DNA of 54,327 bases from Candidatus Peregrinibacteria bacterium CG10_big_fil_rev_8_21_14_0_10_49_10 (GCA_002772545.1 PFDR01000065.1:1-54327), one strand, 5' to 3'; positions 34,823-43,148 are shown, counted from the stretch's first letter. Notes: generated by a model from the letters alone, not told the origin. Numbers and translations are program-made.

Positions 34823-36334
34823 ATGCATGCCCGCAGATGTTCCTACACCTTCCTTCTCAGTTTTCTTATTGGCATCTTTCTGTTGCAGTGGAACCAGCAA
34901 AAAATGTATCCGCCGGATGTCTGGGAACTCCTGCTCATGCTCGGAGCGCTGGGTGCGGTCTCCGTTTGTATACCGCAGACAAGGAAGATGGGAGGCATAG
35001 CCCTGGCCATGGCACTGGGCATTGCCGTGTCTCTGAGTACCGTGGAACGCACAACACATGTGCCAACGGCATTGACTGTAGATACCTATGCAACGGAGCA
35101 GTTCGTAAAAGTGTATGGAACCATTGCCGCAGAACCCGACAGAAGACCTATGCAAACTAAATACACCGTAGACGTACATCAGATTCAAACTGCATCGGGC
35201 ACCATTCTTTTTCCCGTACAGGGAAAGGTACTTGCTACGTACGGGAGCTGGCCACGCTTTGCCTATGGAGAGGATGTCGTAGTGCAGGGCACACTCCAGG
35301 CACCCCGTGCCATAGAAACCTTTCAGTACGACCGCTATTTGAGCCGCTATGGAGTCTATGCAGTCATCTATAGAGCGGGTATGCAGAAGAAACAAAGTGT
35401 CGCACCGAAGGATGACATCTGGGCAAGGTTCAAATCCTCTCTCTTTACACTCAAAGACCACTTTGAATACCGGATCAATACTCTGTATGCAGAACCACAT
35501 GCTTCATTTATGGCAGGTCTGCTTACAGGTTCCCGACGTGGCATACCCGATGCATTGCTGAAGGATTTCAATACCACAGGTCTCACACACATTATTGCTA
35601 TTTCCGGCTACAACATCACCATTGTTATCACCATGATTTCAGGAATGCTCTTCTGGTTGCCACTGAAGAAACGGTTCTTCCCCGCAGTTGCTGCCATCAT
35701 TGCATTTACGCTTTTTGTGGGAGCAAGCGCCGCTATAGTTCGTGCAAGCATTATGGGAATACTCGGACTGCTTGCACTGCAAACAGGACGCCAGTCTGAA
35801 GTGCGACTGAGCGTACTGTGGACCCTCTTTTTCATGCTCCTGTGGAACCCAAAGTACCTGTGGTACGACGCAGGCTTCCAGCTCTCGTTCCTTGCCGTGC
35901 TGGGGCTCATAGAAGTAGCTCCGCTGCTCGACCCCCTCTTTCAATACATTCCTCAGACACTCGGTATTCGTGAAGCACTGCAAATGACCGTATCCGCACA
36001 GCTGAGTGCGGTACCGCTCATTATTTTTTTGTTTGGCAGACTCTCCCTTATAGCACCCATAGCAAATCTCCTTGTTGCTCCTTTTATACCGCTTGCCATG
36101 TTGTTTGGATTCCTCGGAACGGTAGCAAGTTTTGTATGGTTCCCTCTGGGGCAAATGCTCTCCTATATTGCATGGGGATGTCTGGAGTGGATTGTAATCG
36201 TGGCACATCAACTTTCTAATATTCCCTTTTCATCGGTAGAACTAGGAAAGATAAGTAGTATAGTTATTGTGGGGTATTACTGCCTTCTCCTTCTTGTGTT
36301 GTATCGCCATCAGCGAATGGTTGCTTGTTACTAG
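34823..36334 (+). CDS. comEC: ComEC/Rec2-family competence membrane protein
   Basis: 'FMAGLLTGSRRGIPDALLKDFNTTGLTHIIAISGYNITIV' followed by a multi-TM ComEC domain; no C-terminal metallo-beta-lactamase domain. Confidence 0.9.
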   Translation: MHARRCSYTFLLSFLIGIFLLQWNQQKMYPPDVWELLLMLGALGAVSVCIPQTRKMGGIALAMALGIAVSLSTVERTTHVPTALTVDTYATEQFVKVYGTIAAEPDRRPMQTKYTVDVHQIQTASGTILFPVQGKVLATYGSWPRFAYGEDVVVQGTLQAPRAIETFQYDRYLSRYGVYAVIYRAGMQKKQSVAPKDDIWARFKSSLFTLKDHFEYRINTLYAEPHASFMAGLLTGSRRGIPDALLKDFNTTGLTHIIAISGYNITIVITMISGMLFWLPLKKRFFPAVAAIIAFTLFVGASAAIVRASIMGILGLLALQTGRQSEVRLSVLWTLFFMLLWNPKYLWYDAGFQLSFLAVLGLIEVAPLLDPLFQYIPQTLGIREALQMTVSAQLSAVPLIIFLFGRLSLIAPIANLLVAPFIPLAMLFGFLGTVASFVWFPLGQMLSYIAWGCLEWIVIVAHQLSNIPFSSVELGKISSIVIVGYYCLLLLVLYRHQRMVACY

Positions 36335-36838
36335 TTGCTTGTAACTTGTTATGGCTATATTTATTACATTCGAGGATATAAAGGCTTGGCAGGAAGGTCG
36401 CAAGCTCATGCAAACCATACGCCAATACTGCAATAGAGCTCGTGCCAAAAGAGACTTTGCATGGGCAGACCAAATCAGCAGATCCACTCTTTCTGTTATG
36501 GCCAATATTGCGGAAGGACATGATGCACTTAGTAAAAATGAATTCATTAGGTTTTTAGGATATGCAAAGCGCTCATGCGCAGAAACAAGATGTCACTTGT
36601 ACTATGGTTTTGATGCTGGATACATCACAAAAAAAGAATTCCAATCTACAGCTTTACAGGCAAAACAGATTTGCGCTCAAATTGCTAGCCTCATCAAGTA
36701 TCTAAGAAGTAGCAAATGAGCAACAAGTAACTAGTAACCAGCAACAAGTAACTAGTAACCAGCAACAAGTAACTAGTAACCACTAACCAGCAACTAGTAA
36801 CTAGTAACCACTAACCAGCAACTACTAAACAAGCACCA
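36318..36838. repeat. Heptad-repeat locus D: inverted arms bracketing four-helix-bundle gene #3, long right array
   Basis: Left TGGTTGC TTGTTAC TAGTTGC TTGTAAC TTGTTAT (36318-36352). Right: about 16 heptads from 36720, including three perfect 21-bp copies GCAACAAGTAACTAGTAACCA (36720-36782). Arms 36320-36336 / 36729-36745 are 16/17 complementary. Confidence 0.9.
36351..36719 (+). CDS. Four-helix-bundle protein (S23/IVP-like)
   Basis: 'FEDIKAWQEGRKLMQTIRQYCNRARAKRDFAWADQISRSTLSVMANIAEGHDALSKNEFIRFLGYAKRSCAETRCHLYYGFD'. Confidence 0.9.
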   Translation: MAIFITFEDIKAWQEGRKLMQTIRQYCNRARAKRDFAWADQISRSTLSVMANIAEGHDALSKNEFIRFLGYAKRSCAETRCHLYYGFDAGYITKKEFQSTALQAKQICAQIASLIKYLRSSK

Positions 36839-36840
36839 GT

Positions 36841-37374
36841 CTACCACACATACATCCGGAGCTTTCTCTGGCCCGTAAGCCAAGGAACCGATTTCTCCTG
36901 TACCGGTTTTTTATGTGGAAATTGAAATGCATAGGAAACCACCTTTGTTCCGGGTTTGAGTTCCGCATCAAATTTCTTTTCCAATTTTGTAAGGAGACTG
37001 GGAATAAGGTAGAGAAAAATACAATCCGCGTCCGAAACATCCTGCTTGAGCACATCTTTCAAACGCAGTTCTACCGTTTGCCGGGAAATCCAAATACGTA
37101 CCTTTCCAAGGAGCCACACTGTGGGCACAAACTCTACTCCTATGGCAGTGATGGAAGGGTATTTTCGCTTTGCATAAATGAGCAGGCGGGCATCCCCTGC
37201 TCCCAGATCGTAGAGTGTTTCACTGCCCTGCAGACCAGCAAAATGGAGCATCTCTTCTCCCACATGTTTGGGCGTGGGGATAAAGGGGACAGCTATCCAG
37301 ATATGCGCCACGACCGTCACTACAATAAAGAGAGTGATGAGAATGGCGAAGAGAAGCAGTACATCTAGAAACAT
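36841..37374 (-). CDS. Membrane-anchored class I SAM-dependent methyltransferase-like protein
   Basis: N-terminal TM then 'ETLYDLGAGDARLLIYAKRKYPSITAIGVEFVPTVW' motif I. Confidence 0.75.
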   Translation of the reverse strand: MFLDVLLLFAILITLFIVVTVVAHIWIAVPFIPTPKHVGEEMLHFAGLQGSETLYDLGAGDARLLIYAKRKYPSITAIGVEFVPTVWLLGKVRIWISRQTVELRLKDVLKQDVSDADCIFLYLIPSLLTKLEKKFDAELKPGTKVVSYAFQFPHKKPVQEKSVPWLTGQRKLRMYVW

Positions 37375-37462
37375 ACAATGACTGTAATACGGTTAGATTG
37401 TTTGCATGGCATGAACTCAGCGTAACGCTTGCACAGAAATATAACCATGCAAGAATAGACGC

Positions 37463-38167
37463 ATGAACTTTACAATTTCTCCTACTGTCTTTGAAAAGCA
37501 TCCCGGTCTTACCGTGGGTGTTATTGTCACCACACAAATAGATAATGCAAAGACACACCCGGAAATAGCACAGTTGCTGCGCCAGGAAGAAGCACATATT
37601 CGCAGCAGTATGGACCCCGACACCTTTCGGGACCATCCGCACATCGCTTCGCTGCAGGAAGTGCATCGCTCGTTTGGCAGTAACCCCAACAAGTTCCCTC
37701 CTTCCGTTCAGGCACTGGTGAAACGCGTGCTAAAGGGCGGTACATTGCCGAGTATCAATTCTCTTGTGGATGTGTATAACATCATTTCCCTGCGCTACGT
37801 CATCTGTGCAGGCGCAGAAGATACCGATGCCTGCAACGGAGACATCCAGCTGGCTTTTGCAGATGGCAACGAAGCGTTCCTGCCCCTTGGTGAGCAGGAA
37901 CACGCACCACCGGAAGCAGGTGAACTTGTGTACAAAGATCATGCAGGCATCATCTGCCGCAAACTCAACTGGCGGGAAGGCGACCGGACCAAAATTACAG
38001 ATAGCACAAAGAATGCCGTGGTTGTCGTGGAAGGATTTCCACCGTTCCCAAAGAAGCAGTTGGAGCAGGCACTGGAAGAACTGGCAAACCTCCTGCAAAA
38101 GTATTGCCGGGCAACGACAAGAATAGAAGTATTACATACAGATAAGACGGATTGCATAGTCCACTAG
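37463..38167 (+). CDS. B3/B4 (tRNA-editing) domain-containing protein
   Basis: 'SFGSNPNKFPPSVQALVKRVLKGGTLPSINSLVDVYNIISLRYVICAGAEDTDACNGDIQL' matches the stand-alone B3/4 domain pattern. Confidence 0.8.
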   Translation: MNFTISPTVFEKHPGLTVGVIVTTQIDNAKTHPEIAQLLRQEEAHIRSSMDPDTFRDHPHIASLQEVHRSFGSNPNKFPPSVQALVKRVLKGGTLPSINSLVDVYNIISLRYVICAGAEDTDACNGDIQLAFADGNEAFLPLGEQEHAPPEAGELVYKDHAGIICRKLNWREGDRTKITDSTKNAVVVVEGFPPFPKKQLEQALEELANLLQKYCRATTRIEVLHTDKTDCIVH

Positions 38168-39084
38168 GGAACTAAGTGAATCCTTCCCTGCCTCTTCAGT
38201 GTAGATACATACTGCCCGCAGTTGCTGCCTATCTGGTTTTCTTCCAGAGCTCCTATACTCACCAAACTCTCAAAACCATGCCGTGCAAGATCCTCTACAA
38301 GTGCCTGGACCGACTGACCGTCGTACGGATCTAACTTTGTTTGAAGATGATTTGTTTCTGCCATACCTGTGGGATTCAAAGGCGTAAGCTTGATAATAAA
38401 CTTTGCAGGATCAAAGTGCTGCGCAAGTACGGTGGGTTCAATGGGATACTCCTCCATCACAATAAAGTTGAGGGTAATCTTTCTGTCTCCCTCTTCGTAG
38501 AAACGCTCTCCAAATGCAGCAATGTCATCCAAATCCATTTTGCGGATGGGAATGAGTTTGTCTCTCATTTTTTTATCCGTGGTATGAACCGAAAACTGCA
38601 TCTGGAACATACCACTCCCATACAATCGCTTTTTAATCTCTGTAAGGCGCCGAAGGAAACCGTGGTCGTTCTTGGGCCCGACCGTAGAAACCGATGGGAT
38701 GAGCCCGGGGGCATGGTAATGGTGTGGCAGTTCCTCGAGTACATCCAAAATAGCAGGACAAAAAACTGGTTCCCCCATGCGGGTAAACTGCACCTTGAAC
38801 TTCTTGCAGGGAATTGTTCCGGTCGGGTACCGCCGCATGACCATATAATCGATTTGATCGAAAATTTGCTGCTCCGTAAGCACGCCGTGGCACTCCTGCC
38901 CCGCATCGCACATAAGACACTGCACAGGACACCCAATAAGACAGGAAAGAACAAGTACCCACTTTTCTTCACGTGTGTGGGGAGGCTGAATGGATTCGAC
39001 AAACTCAATAGTATGACCGTTGATCTCTGCCACATAAACTTTGGCAAGACTGTCACTACCGAATTCTTTGATGACGTTCAGCAT
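38164..39084 (-). CDS. Radical SAM protein, RlmN/Cfr-like
   Basis: 'LSCLIGCPVQCLMCDAG' (CX3CX2C), 'FTRMGEPVFCPAILDVLEEL', 'MQFSVHTTDKKMRDKLIPI', C-terminal 'NQIGSNCGQYVSTL' resembling the RlmN/Cfr 'xACGQL' Cys motif. Confidence 0.75.
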   Translation of the reverse strand: MLNVIKEFGSDSLAKVYVAEINGHTIEFVESIQPPHTREEKWVLVLSCLIGCPVQCLMCDAGQECHGVLTEQQIFDQIDYMVMRRYPTGTIPCKKFKVQFTRMGEPVFCPAILDVLEELPHHYHAPGLIPSVSTVGPKNDHGFLRRLTEIKKRLYGSGMFQMQFSVHTTDKKMRDKLIPIRKMDLDDIAAFGERFYEEGDRKITLNFIVMEEYPIEPTVLAQHFDPAKFIIKLTPLNPTGMAETNHLQTKLDPYDGQSVQALVEDLARHGFESLVSIGALEENQIGSNCGQYVSTLKRQGRIHLVP

Positions 39085-39922
39085 GAGGAGTAAGAAGAGA
39101 AAAAGTGATATCCATGGCAATACGCAATGCATCGCCGGCTGCTATGTGCACCTGACGAAATCGACTGCCGTGCACATCTCCCGCAAAGTGGATACCGGAT
39201 CGATTGTATGCAGTAATACGAGGGTAATAGGGTTCCCTGCCTACGGCAATTAATACGTAGTGTGCCTGAAGTGTTTGATTCGCACACTGTACTTCTATGC
39301 CATCACCCTTCCCTCGTACGCCCAATACGTCCAGATGTTCCAGAAAGGGAATTCCCTTCTCTTCTGCACGCACACGTAACATGGGCAAGCAGCATGCTTC
39401 ACTTCTTGTAACAAGAGTGGGAAAGTGCCCCTGTCTGTGCAAATGGAGTGCATAGTCAAATGCCGCATCTCCTCCTCCTACTACCACTATAATTGCATGA
39501 CGTGCCTCCTCCGGTACATCAGCTACTTCATAAAAAAGGGTAGTCCCCACAAGCTCTTTTTCTCCCGGAAATCCCGCCTGCTTGGCAACAGTTCCTGTGG
39601 CTATAACCACTGTGGCTCCTGTATAGCTTGCTGCTGCTGTTTTTACAACATACGCATCTTCCTCCCCACCTATCTCCACAATTTCTTCCCGAATGAGCGG
39701 TACCTGATTCTTTATGAGATGATCCTCAAAGTATGCAATGAGTTCTTTACCGGAAATACCATCCGGAAACCCCAGATAGTTCTCCACTCTGTTGGCATTA
39801 CGTAACAATCCTCCAATTCGTCCCTTTTCAAAAAGCGCTACCTTGAGACCTGACCGCTTCATGTGCACTGCAGCGGTAATGCCTGCAGGACCGGCGCCAA
39901 TGACAATACTGTCGTACGTCAT
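39056..39922 (-). CDS. NAD(P)/FAD-dependent oxidoreductase (thioredoxin-reductase-like fold)
   Basis: 'YDSIVIGAGPAGITAAVHMKRSGLKVALFEKGRIGGLL', 'ATVVIATGTVAKQAGFPGE', 'IVVVGGGDAAFDYALHL', 'GIHFAGDVHGSRFRQVHIAAGDALRIAMDI'; the CxxC of canonical TrxB was not seen. Confidence 0.85.
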   Translation of the reverse strand: MTYDSIVIGAGPAGITAAVHMKRSGLKVALFEKGRIGGLLRNANRVENYLGFPDGISGKELIAYFEDHLIKNQVPLIREEIVEIGGEEDAYVVKTAAASYTGATVVIATGTVAKQAGFPGEKELVGTTLFYEVADVPEEARHAIIVVVGGGDAAFDYALHLHRQGHFPTLVTRSEACCLPMLRVRAEEKGIPFLEHLDVLGVRGKGDGIEVQCANQTLQAHYVLIAVGREPYYPRITAYNRSGIHFAGDVHGSRFRQVHIAAGDALRIAMDITFSLLTPHAERHQRIR

Positions 39923-40650
39923 GCACCCAGCATATCAGAAGTACAAAGCGGTGTTGCGAAACCGTACGAGAGATTTTGCAGGCTCAAAAGATGCATTTCT
40001 TCTGTGTAAGTAGCCAAAGCATCTGCTGGTACAAATACATCAAACCCCAAACAAAATGCTTCACGTGCTGCAGTTTCGCAACAGAGATTGGTAAGTACGC
40101 CGGTTACCACAAGACTCTGTACCTCCTTCTTTCGTAAATATTCTTCCAATTCCGTTCCCTGGAACGAGCTGTACGAGGACTTTCGTAAAAGTAGCTCCCC
40201 TTCCTGCGGTACAAGCTCCGAAGTAAGAAGGCTTTCTGCTGATCCATCCGGAACCGACTCTCCCCACCAGCGCAAAATAGGATCGTCTTCACCTTCCTGT
40301 ACCGCAAAGTATGTAAAGATAACGGGACGACCATGCCCACGAAAATGACCAACAAGATCTAAAATATTGGGAAGGATAGCTCTTCCGCTCTCCACAAACG
40401 CATGAGAGGAAGGATCCAGAAAATAGTTCTGCATGTCTATAATCAGGATTGCAGAATGCTCCACATCAAATGCATTCCAATGGAAAGAATTTTCCCGGAG
40501 TGCTGTACTCCACGCTTCTACTTTCTTCGCATCCTGTGGTCCACGGTAGTAAGACTGCTTCTGCATGAAGAGATTCTGGAAGGTTGTGAATGGGAGTTCA
40601 ACGAATTCCTGATGATTTTTATGACAATCAAATGCTGAAAAATGTTTCAA
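39919..40650 (-). CDS. Isochorismatase-family (cysteine hydrolase type) protein
   Basis: 'SAILIIDMQNYFLDPSSHAF', 'LLRKSSYSSFQGTELEEYLRKKEVQSLVVTGVLTNLCCETAAREAFCLGFDVFVPADALAT'. Confidence 0.85.
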   Translation of the reverse strand: MKHFSAFDCHKNHQEFVELPFTTFQNLFMQKQSYYRGPQDAKKVEAWSTALRENSFHWNAFDVEHSAILIIDMQNYFLDPSSHAFVESGRAILPNILDLVGHFRGHGRPVIFTYFAVQEGEDDPILRWWGESVPDGSAESLLTSELVPQEGELLLRKSSYSSFQGTELEEYLRKKEVQSLVVTGVLTNLCCETAAREAFCLGFDVFVPADALATYTEEMHLLSLQNLSYGFATPLCTSDMLGA

Positions 40651-40686
40651 GGCGTATACTCTGACGTATCTCCCCCTTCTCCCATT

Positions 40687-41064
40687 ATGGAATCCTCCAC
40701 TCTCATTGCACAGCTGCTGAGCCTGGTCTACATCATTATCGGCCTCGGTATACTCGCCGATACCACACGGTACCGTTCACTCTTTGAGTCAATGCTCGGG
40801 AACCAGGTGTTTCTTTTTTTGGCAGGTATACTCTCACTGGTCATTGGATTTGTAATCGTCAAATTCCATAACACCTGGCAGGCAGACTGGAGTGTGCTCA
40901 TTACTGTAATAGGATGGATTGCCCTGGTAAAAGGAGTATTGCTCATCGTATCTCCCGATGCACTCCTGAAACAGGCACACTACTGGCTGGAGCACCTGCA
41001 GTTGGTTGCCCTGGTCACCATAGTGCTCGGACTCGCACTGGGGTATATGGGCTTTGTGGCATAG
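40687..41064 (+). CDS. Small multi-TM membrane protein
   Basis: Hydrophobic ORF 'MESSTLIAQLLSLVYIIIGLGILADTTRYRSLFESMLGNQVFLFLAGILSLVIGFVIV'. Confidence 0.65.
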   Translation: MESSTLIAQLLSLVYIIIGLGILADTTRYRSLFESMLGNQVFLFLAGILSLVIGFVIVKFHNTWQADWSVLITVIGWIALVKGVLLIVSPDALLKQAHYWLEHLQLVALVTIVLGLALGYMGFVA

Positions 41065-41131
41065 CACCCATAAAGTGCATAAAAGAGGATCTATTGGTTC
41101 TTTAGAGCTATTATTTTGGAGTTGAGAATAG

Positions 41132-41159
41132 TTGACATTAATGGAAAGTTAATTATAAT
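41132..41159 (+). promoter_or_regulatory. Consensus sigma70-type promoter
   Basis: TTGACA (41132-41137), 16 nt, TATAAT (41154-41159). Confidence 0.8.
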
Positions 41160-41186
41160 GTACTTCCATTTTTACTCTTCTCTTTT

Positions 41187-42272
41187 ATGAGTACCTCAGA
41201 AAACCAGGAACAAAGCGATGGTGGTGAAGATATCAGCTTACAGGATACACAGGCAGTAGAAGTAATAGAAGCAGAAACGCCATCATCTAGCTCTGAAGTT
41301 GATACAGGTGCAAGCACCAAGGCTGTTATAGCTTCTCAGGAAGGCACATCTTCTGCACTCAGGGAAACAATTGCACCGGACTCTCCAGAGGAATTGAGGA
41401 AATTGCTCTCAGAAGCAATGGAACTTTTGGATGCAACAAAGGCACAGGAAAAAGTGTTGATGAGAGAAAAAGAAGTATTGGCTGCTGAAATAGTAAGATT
41501 AGATAAAAAGTTAGTGGAAATAACCAGTCAACAACAATCAGATAGTGCAGAGCTAGCACATACCGTACGTAATGCCTTATCTGCACCAATCGGAATGACC
41601 GAAATCCTCCTAGAAGATGAAGAGAAAGATTTAGAAGAACAAAGGAGGCTGTTAAAAATAATACTATCAGGCATGCAACAGACGATAAGATCCTTAACTG
41701 CTTTTGTAGCATCGACCGGAGTAGTAGTAGCAGAACAATCTGTAGCTGCAATGGGTGAAAGAACATCAACTGAAGAGAGAGCTCAATCGACAACAGAAGC
41801 ATCGCTGGAATTACCAGCTGCCCGAAAAGGAAGCATTCTTATTGTGGACGATGAACTTTCCATTAGAGAGTTGCTGCCTTTGCAATTGGAAGCAGCCAGT
41901 ATTCCTACCATCACCAGTACCAAAACAGCTGCTTCTGGAGAGGAAGCCCTGAAGCTCTGGGATGAAAACGATGGATTTGATCTTGTGATTACTGACGTAA
42001 GAATGCCGGGCATGACCGGTCCTGCATTAGCTGTAAAACTCAGAGAGAAGCAACCCTGCGTAAAGATACTCTTCATTACTGGCCAGGCTGGAACCGAACT
42101 GGATGATATCTATAAGGTTCTTGGGGAAAATGGTTGGGTACAAGGCCTGAGCAAGCCATATGATTTGGATGAACCAAAAGAAGGCAGGCGAAGAAATAAT
42201 CCCGATCAACCTACTCTAAAAGAACTTATACTGGATGCATTGCCTACTGACCAGGAGAAGGCTCAAAAATAA
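41187..42272 (+). CDS. Response-regulator protein: HisKA-like H-box helix plus REC domain, no HATPase
   Basis: 'SAELAHTVRNALSAPIGMTEILLEDEEKDLEEQRRLLKIILSGMQQTIRSL' resembles HisKA; REC 'SILIVDDELSIRELLPLQLEA...DLVITDVRMPGMTGPALAVKLREKQPCVKILFITGQ...GLSKPYDLDE'. Confidence 0.8.
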   Translation: MSTSENQEQSDGGEDISLQDTQAVEVIEAETPSSSSEVDTGASTKAVIASQEGTSSALRETIAPDSPEELRKLLSEAMELLDATKAQEKVLMREKEVLAAEIVRLDKKLVEITSQQQSDSAELAHTVRNALSAPIGMTEILLEDEEKDLEEQRRLLKIILSGMQQTIRSLTAFVASTGVVVAEQSVAAMGERTSTEERAQSTTEASLELPAARKGSILIVDDELSIRELLPLQLEAASIPTITSTKTAASGEEALKLWDENDGFDLVITDVRMPGMTGPALAVKLREKQPCVKILFITGQAGTELDDIYKVLGENGWVQGLSKPYDLDEPKEGRRRNNPDQPTLKELILDALPTDQEKAQK

Positions 42273-42286
42273 ATGTAGTTATTTAG

Positions 42287-42329
42287 ATGCGCCACTTTAT
42301 CTAAACAGATTGAAGTGGCGCATTTTTTT
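42287..42329 (+). terminator. Rho-independent terminator
   Basis: Stem ATGCGCCACTT ... AAGTGGCGCAT followed by TTTTTTT. Confidence 0.9.
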
Positions 42330-42348
42330 GGTTTAGTACCCGTGACCT

Positions 42349-42480
42349 GGAGCCGCACCCAAGGAACAAACAGTACCTAAGAAGCCTCATTCAAGGAGGC
42401 GCACTCCGGAGCCGCACCCAAGGAACAAACAGTACCCTAAGGAGCCTCATTCAAGGAGGCGCACTCCGGAGCCGCACCCA
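42349..42480. repeat. About 60-bp tandem duplication with a third partial copy
   Basis: 'ggagccgcacccaaggaacaaacagtacc(c)taagRagcctcattcaaggaggcgcactcc' at 42349-42407 and 42408-42467, then 'ggagccgcaccca' at 42468. Confidence 0.9.
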
Positions 42481-42497
42481 CGAAGGGGTGCGGCTCC
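42468..42497. terminator. Hairpin between convergent genes (possible bidirectional terminator)
   Basis: Perfect 12-bp stem GGAGCCGCACCC ... GGGTGCGGCTCC; poor T-tract. Confidence 0.5.
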
Positions 42498-42508
42498 TTC
42501 ATAACGTT

Positions 42509-42949
42509 TTACTGAATTTTGAGCGTCCTCCCCTTGCCCTTCTCCTCTTCTTTTCTCTTGGGAATGGTCACAGTGAGTTTGCCATTCTTCATGGCACACT
42601 CTGCTTTTGCTTCTTCTGCGGTAGCAGGCAAAGAAATCTGACGACAGAAGCTGCCGGAAGAACATTGTTTGCAGTAGTACTTCCTTTCTTGCTCTTCCTG
42701 TTCCTGATGCATGGTACCGGAAATGGTGAGGAGACCGTCTTCCACAGTGACCTCTATGTTTTCTTTGTCGTACCCGGGAAGGTCGGCAACGACTTGTACT
42801 TCTTTCTCTGTTTCACAGAGGTCTATCTTCGGGAGGAACATATTCCCGGACTCCTGGAAGAGTGTGGGGAAACTCCAGAAGGAGTCATCGAAGAACCGGT
42901 CAAAGGGGCTTACAAGCTGCCCCCTGTTTCGGCGTGATATAAGCTGCAT
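42509..42949 (-). CDS. Hsp20/alpha-crystallin family small heat-shock protein
   Basis: 'PKIDLCETEKEVQVVADLPGYDKENIEVTVEDGLLTISGTMHQEQEEQERKYYCKQCSSGSFCRQISLPATAEEAKAECAMKNGKLTVTIPK'. Confidence 0.95.
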   Translation of the reverse strand: MQLISRRNRGQLVSPFDRFFDDSFWSFPTLFQESGNMFLPKIDLCETEKEVQVVADLPGYDKENIEVTVEDGLLTISGTMHQEQEEQERKYYCKQCSSGSFCRQISLPATAEEAKAECAMKNGKLTVTIPKRKEEEKGKGRTLKIQ

Positions 42950-42972
42950 ACTATAAGGGGGAAAAGGATAAA

Positions 42973-42999
42973 TTAGCACTCTCCAGTGTAGAGTGCCAA
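42973..42999. promoter_or_regulatory. CIRCE element (HrcA operator) upstream of hsp20
   Basis: TTAGCACTC-N9-GAGTGCCAA; one mismatch to consensus TTAGCACTC-N9-GAGTGCTAA. Confidence 0.9.
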
Positions 43000-43013
43000 C
43001 TCTAGAAAGTCAA
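42985..43013 (-). promoter_or_regulatory. hsp20 promoter overlapping CIRCE
   Basis: Minus strand TTGACT (43013-43008), 17 nt, TACACT (42990-42985). Confidence 0.7.
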
Positions 43014-43074
43014 GATTCTCCTTACAATTTTCCCCTCTCCTTGCAGGTCATATCTATAAGAAAAATCAAGACCG

Positions 43075-43148
43075 AACCTTCCCTCTCCCCGCACTGAATG
43101 GAAGTGGAGGAGAGGGGTGCCCCGACCTCTAGGAGGGGCAGGGTGAGG
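43075..43148. repeat. Candidate dispersed GC-rich repeat overlapping the 3' end of the cusA-like gene
   Basis: 'cttccctctccccgcactgaatggaagtggaggagaggggtgccccgacctctaggaggggcagggtgaggtc' is internally self-complementary. Confidence 0.4.

Noticed and set aside
36720-36838. 21-bp repeats as a CRISPR array
   Set aside because: Copies are directly contiguous with no spacers and no cas genes nearby; they resolve into 7-bp units.
10428-36838. Diversity-generating retroelement suggested by Avd-like four-helix-bundle genes
   Set aside because: No reverse transcriptase, template repeat or variable repeat found in the window.
38341-39093. 250-aa plus-strand ORF opposite the radical SAM gene
   Set aside because: Antisense of a gene with clear CX3CX2C and SAM-family motifs.
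21239-40650. A complete phenazine gene cluster
   Set aside because: Only a PhzE-type gene and a loosely related isochorismatase-family gene are present; PhzF, PhzG and PhzA/B were not seen, and the hydrolase has a Cys nucleophile unlike PhzD.
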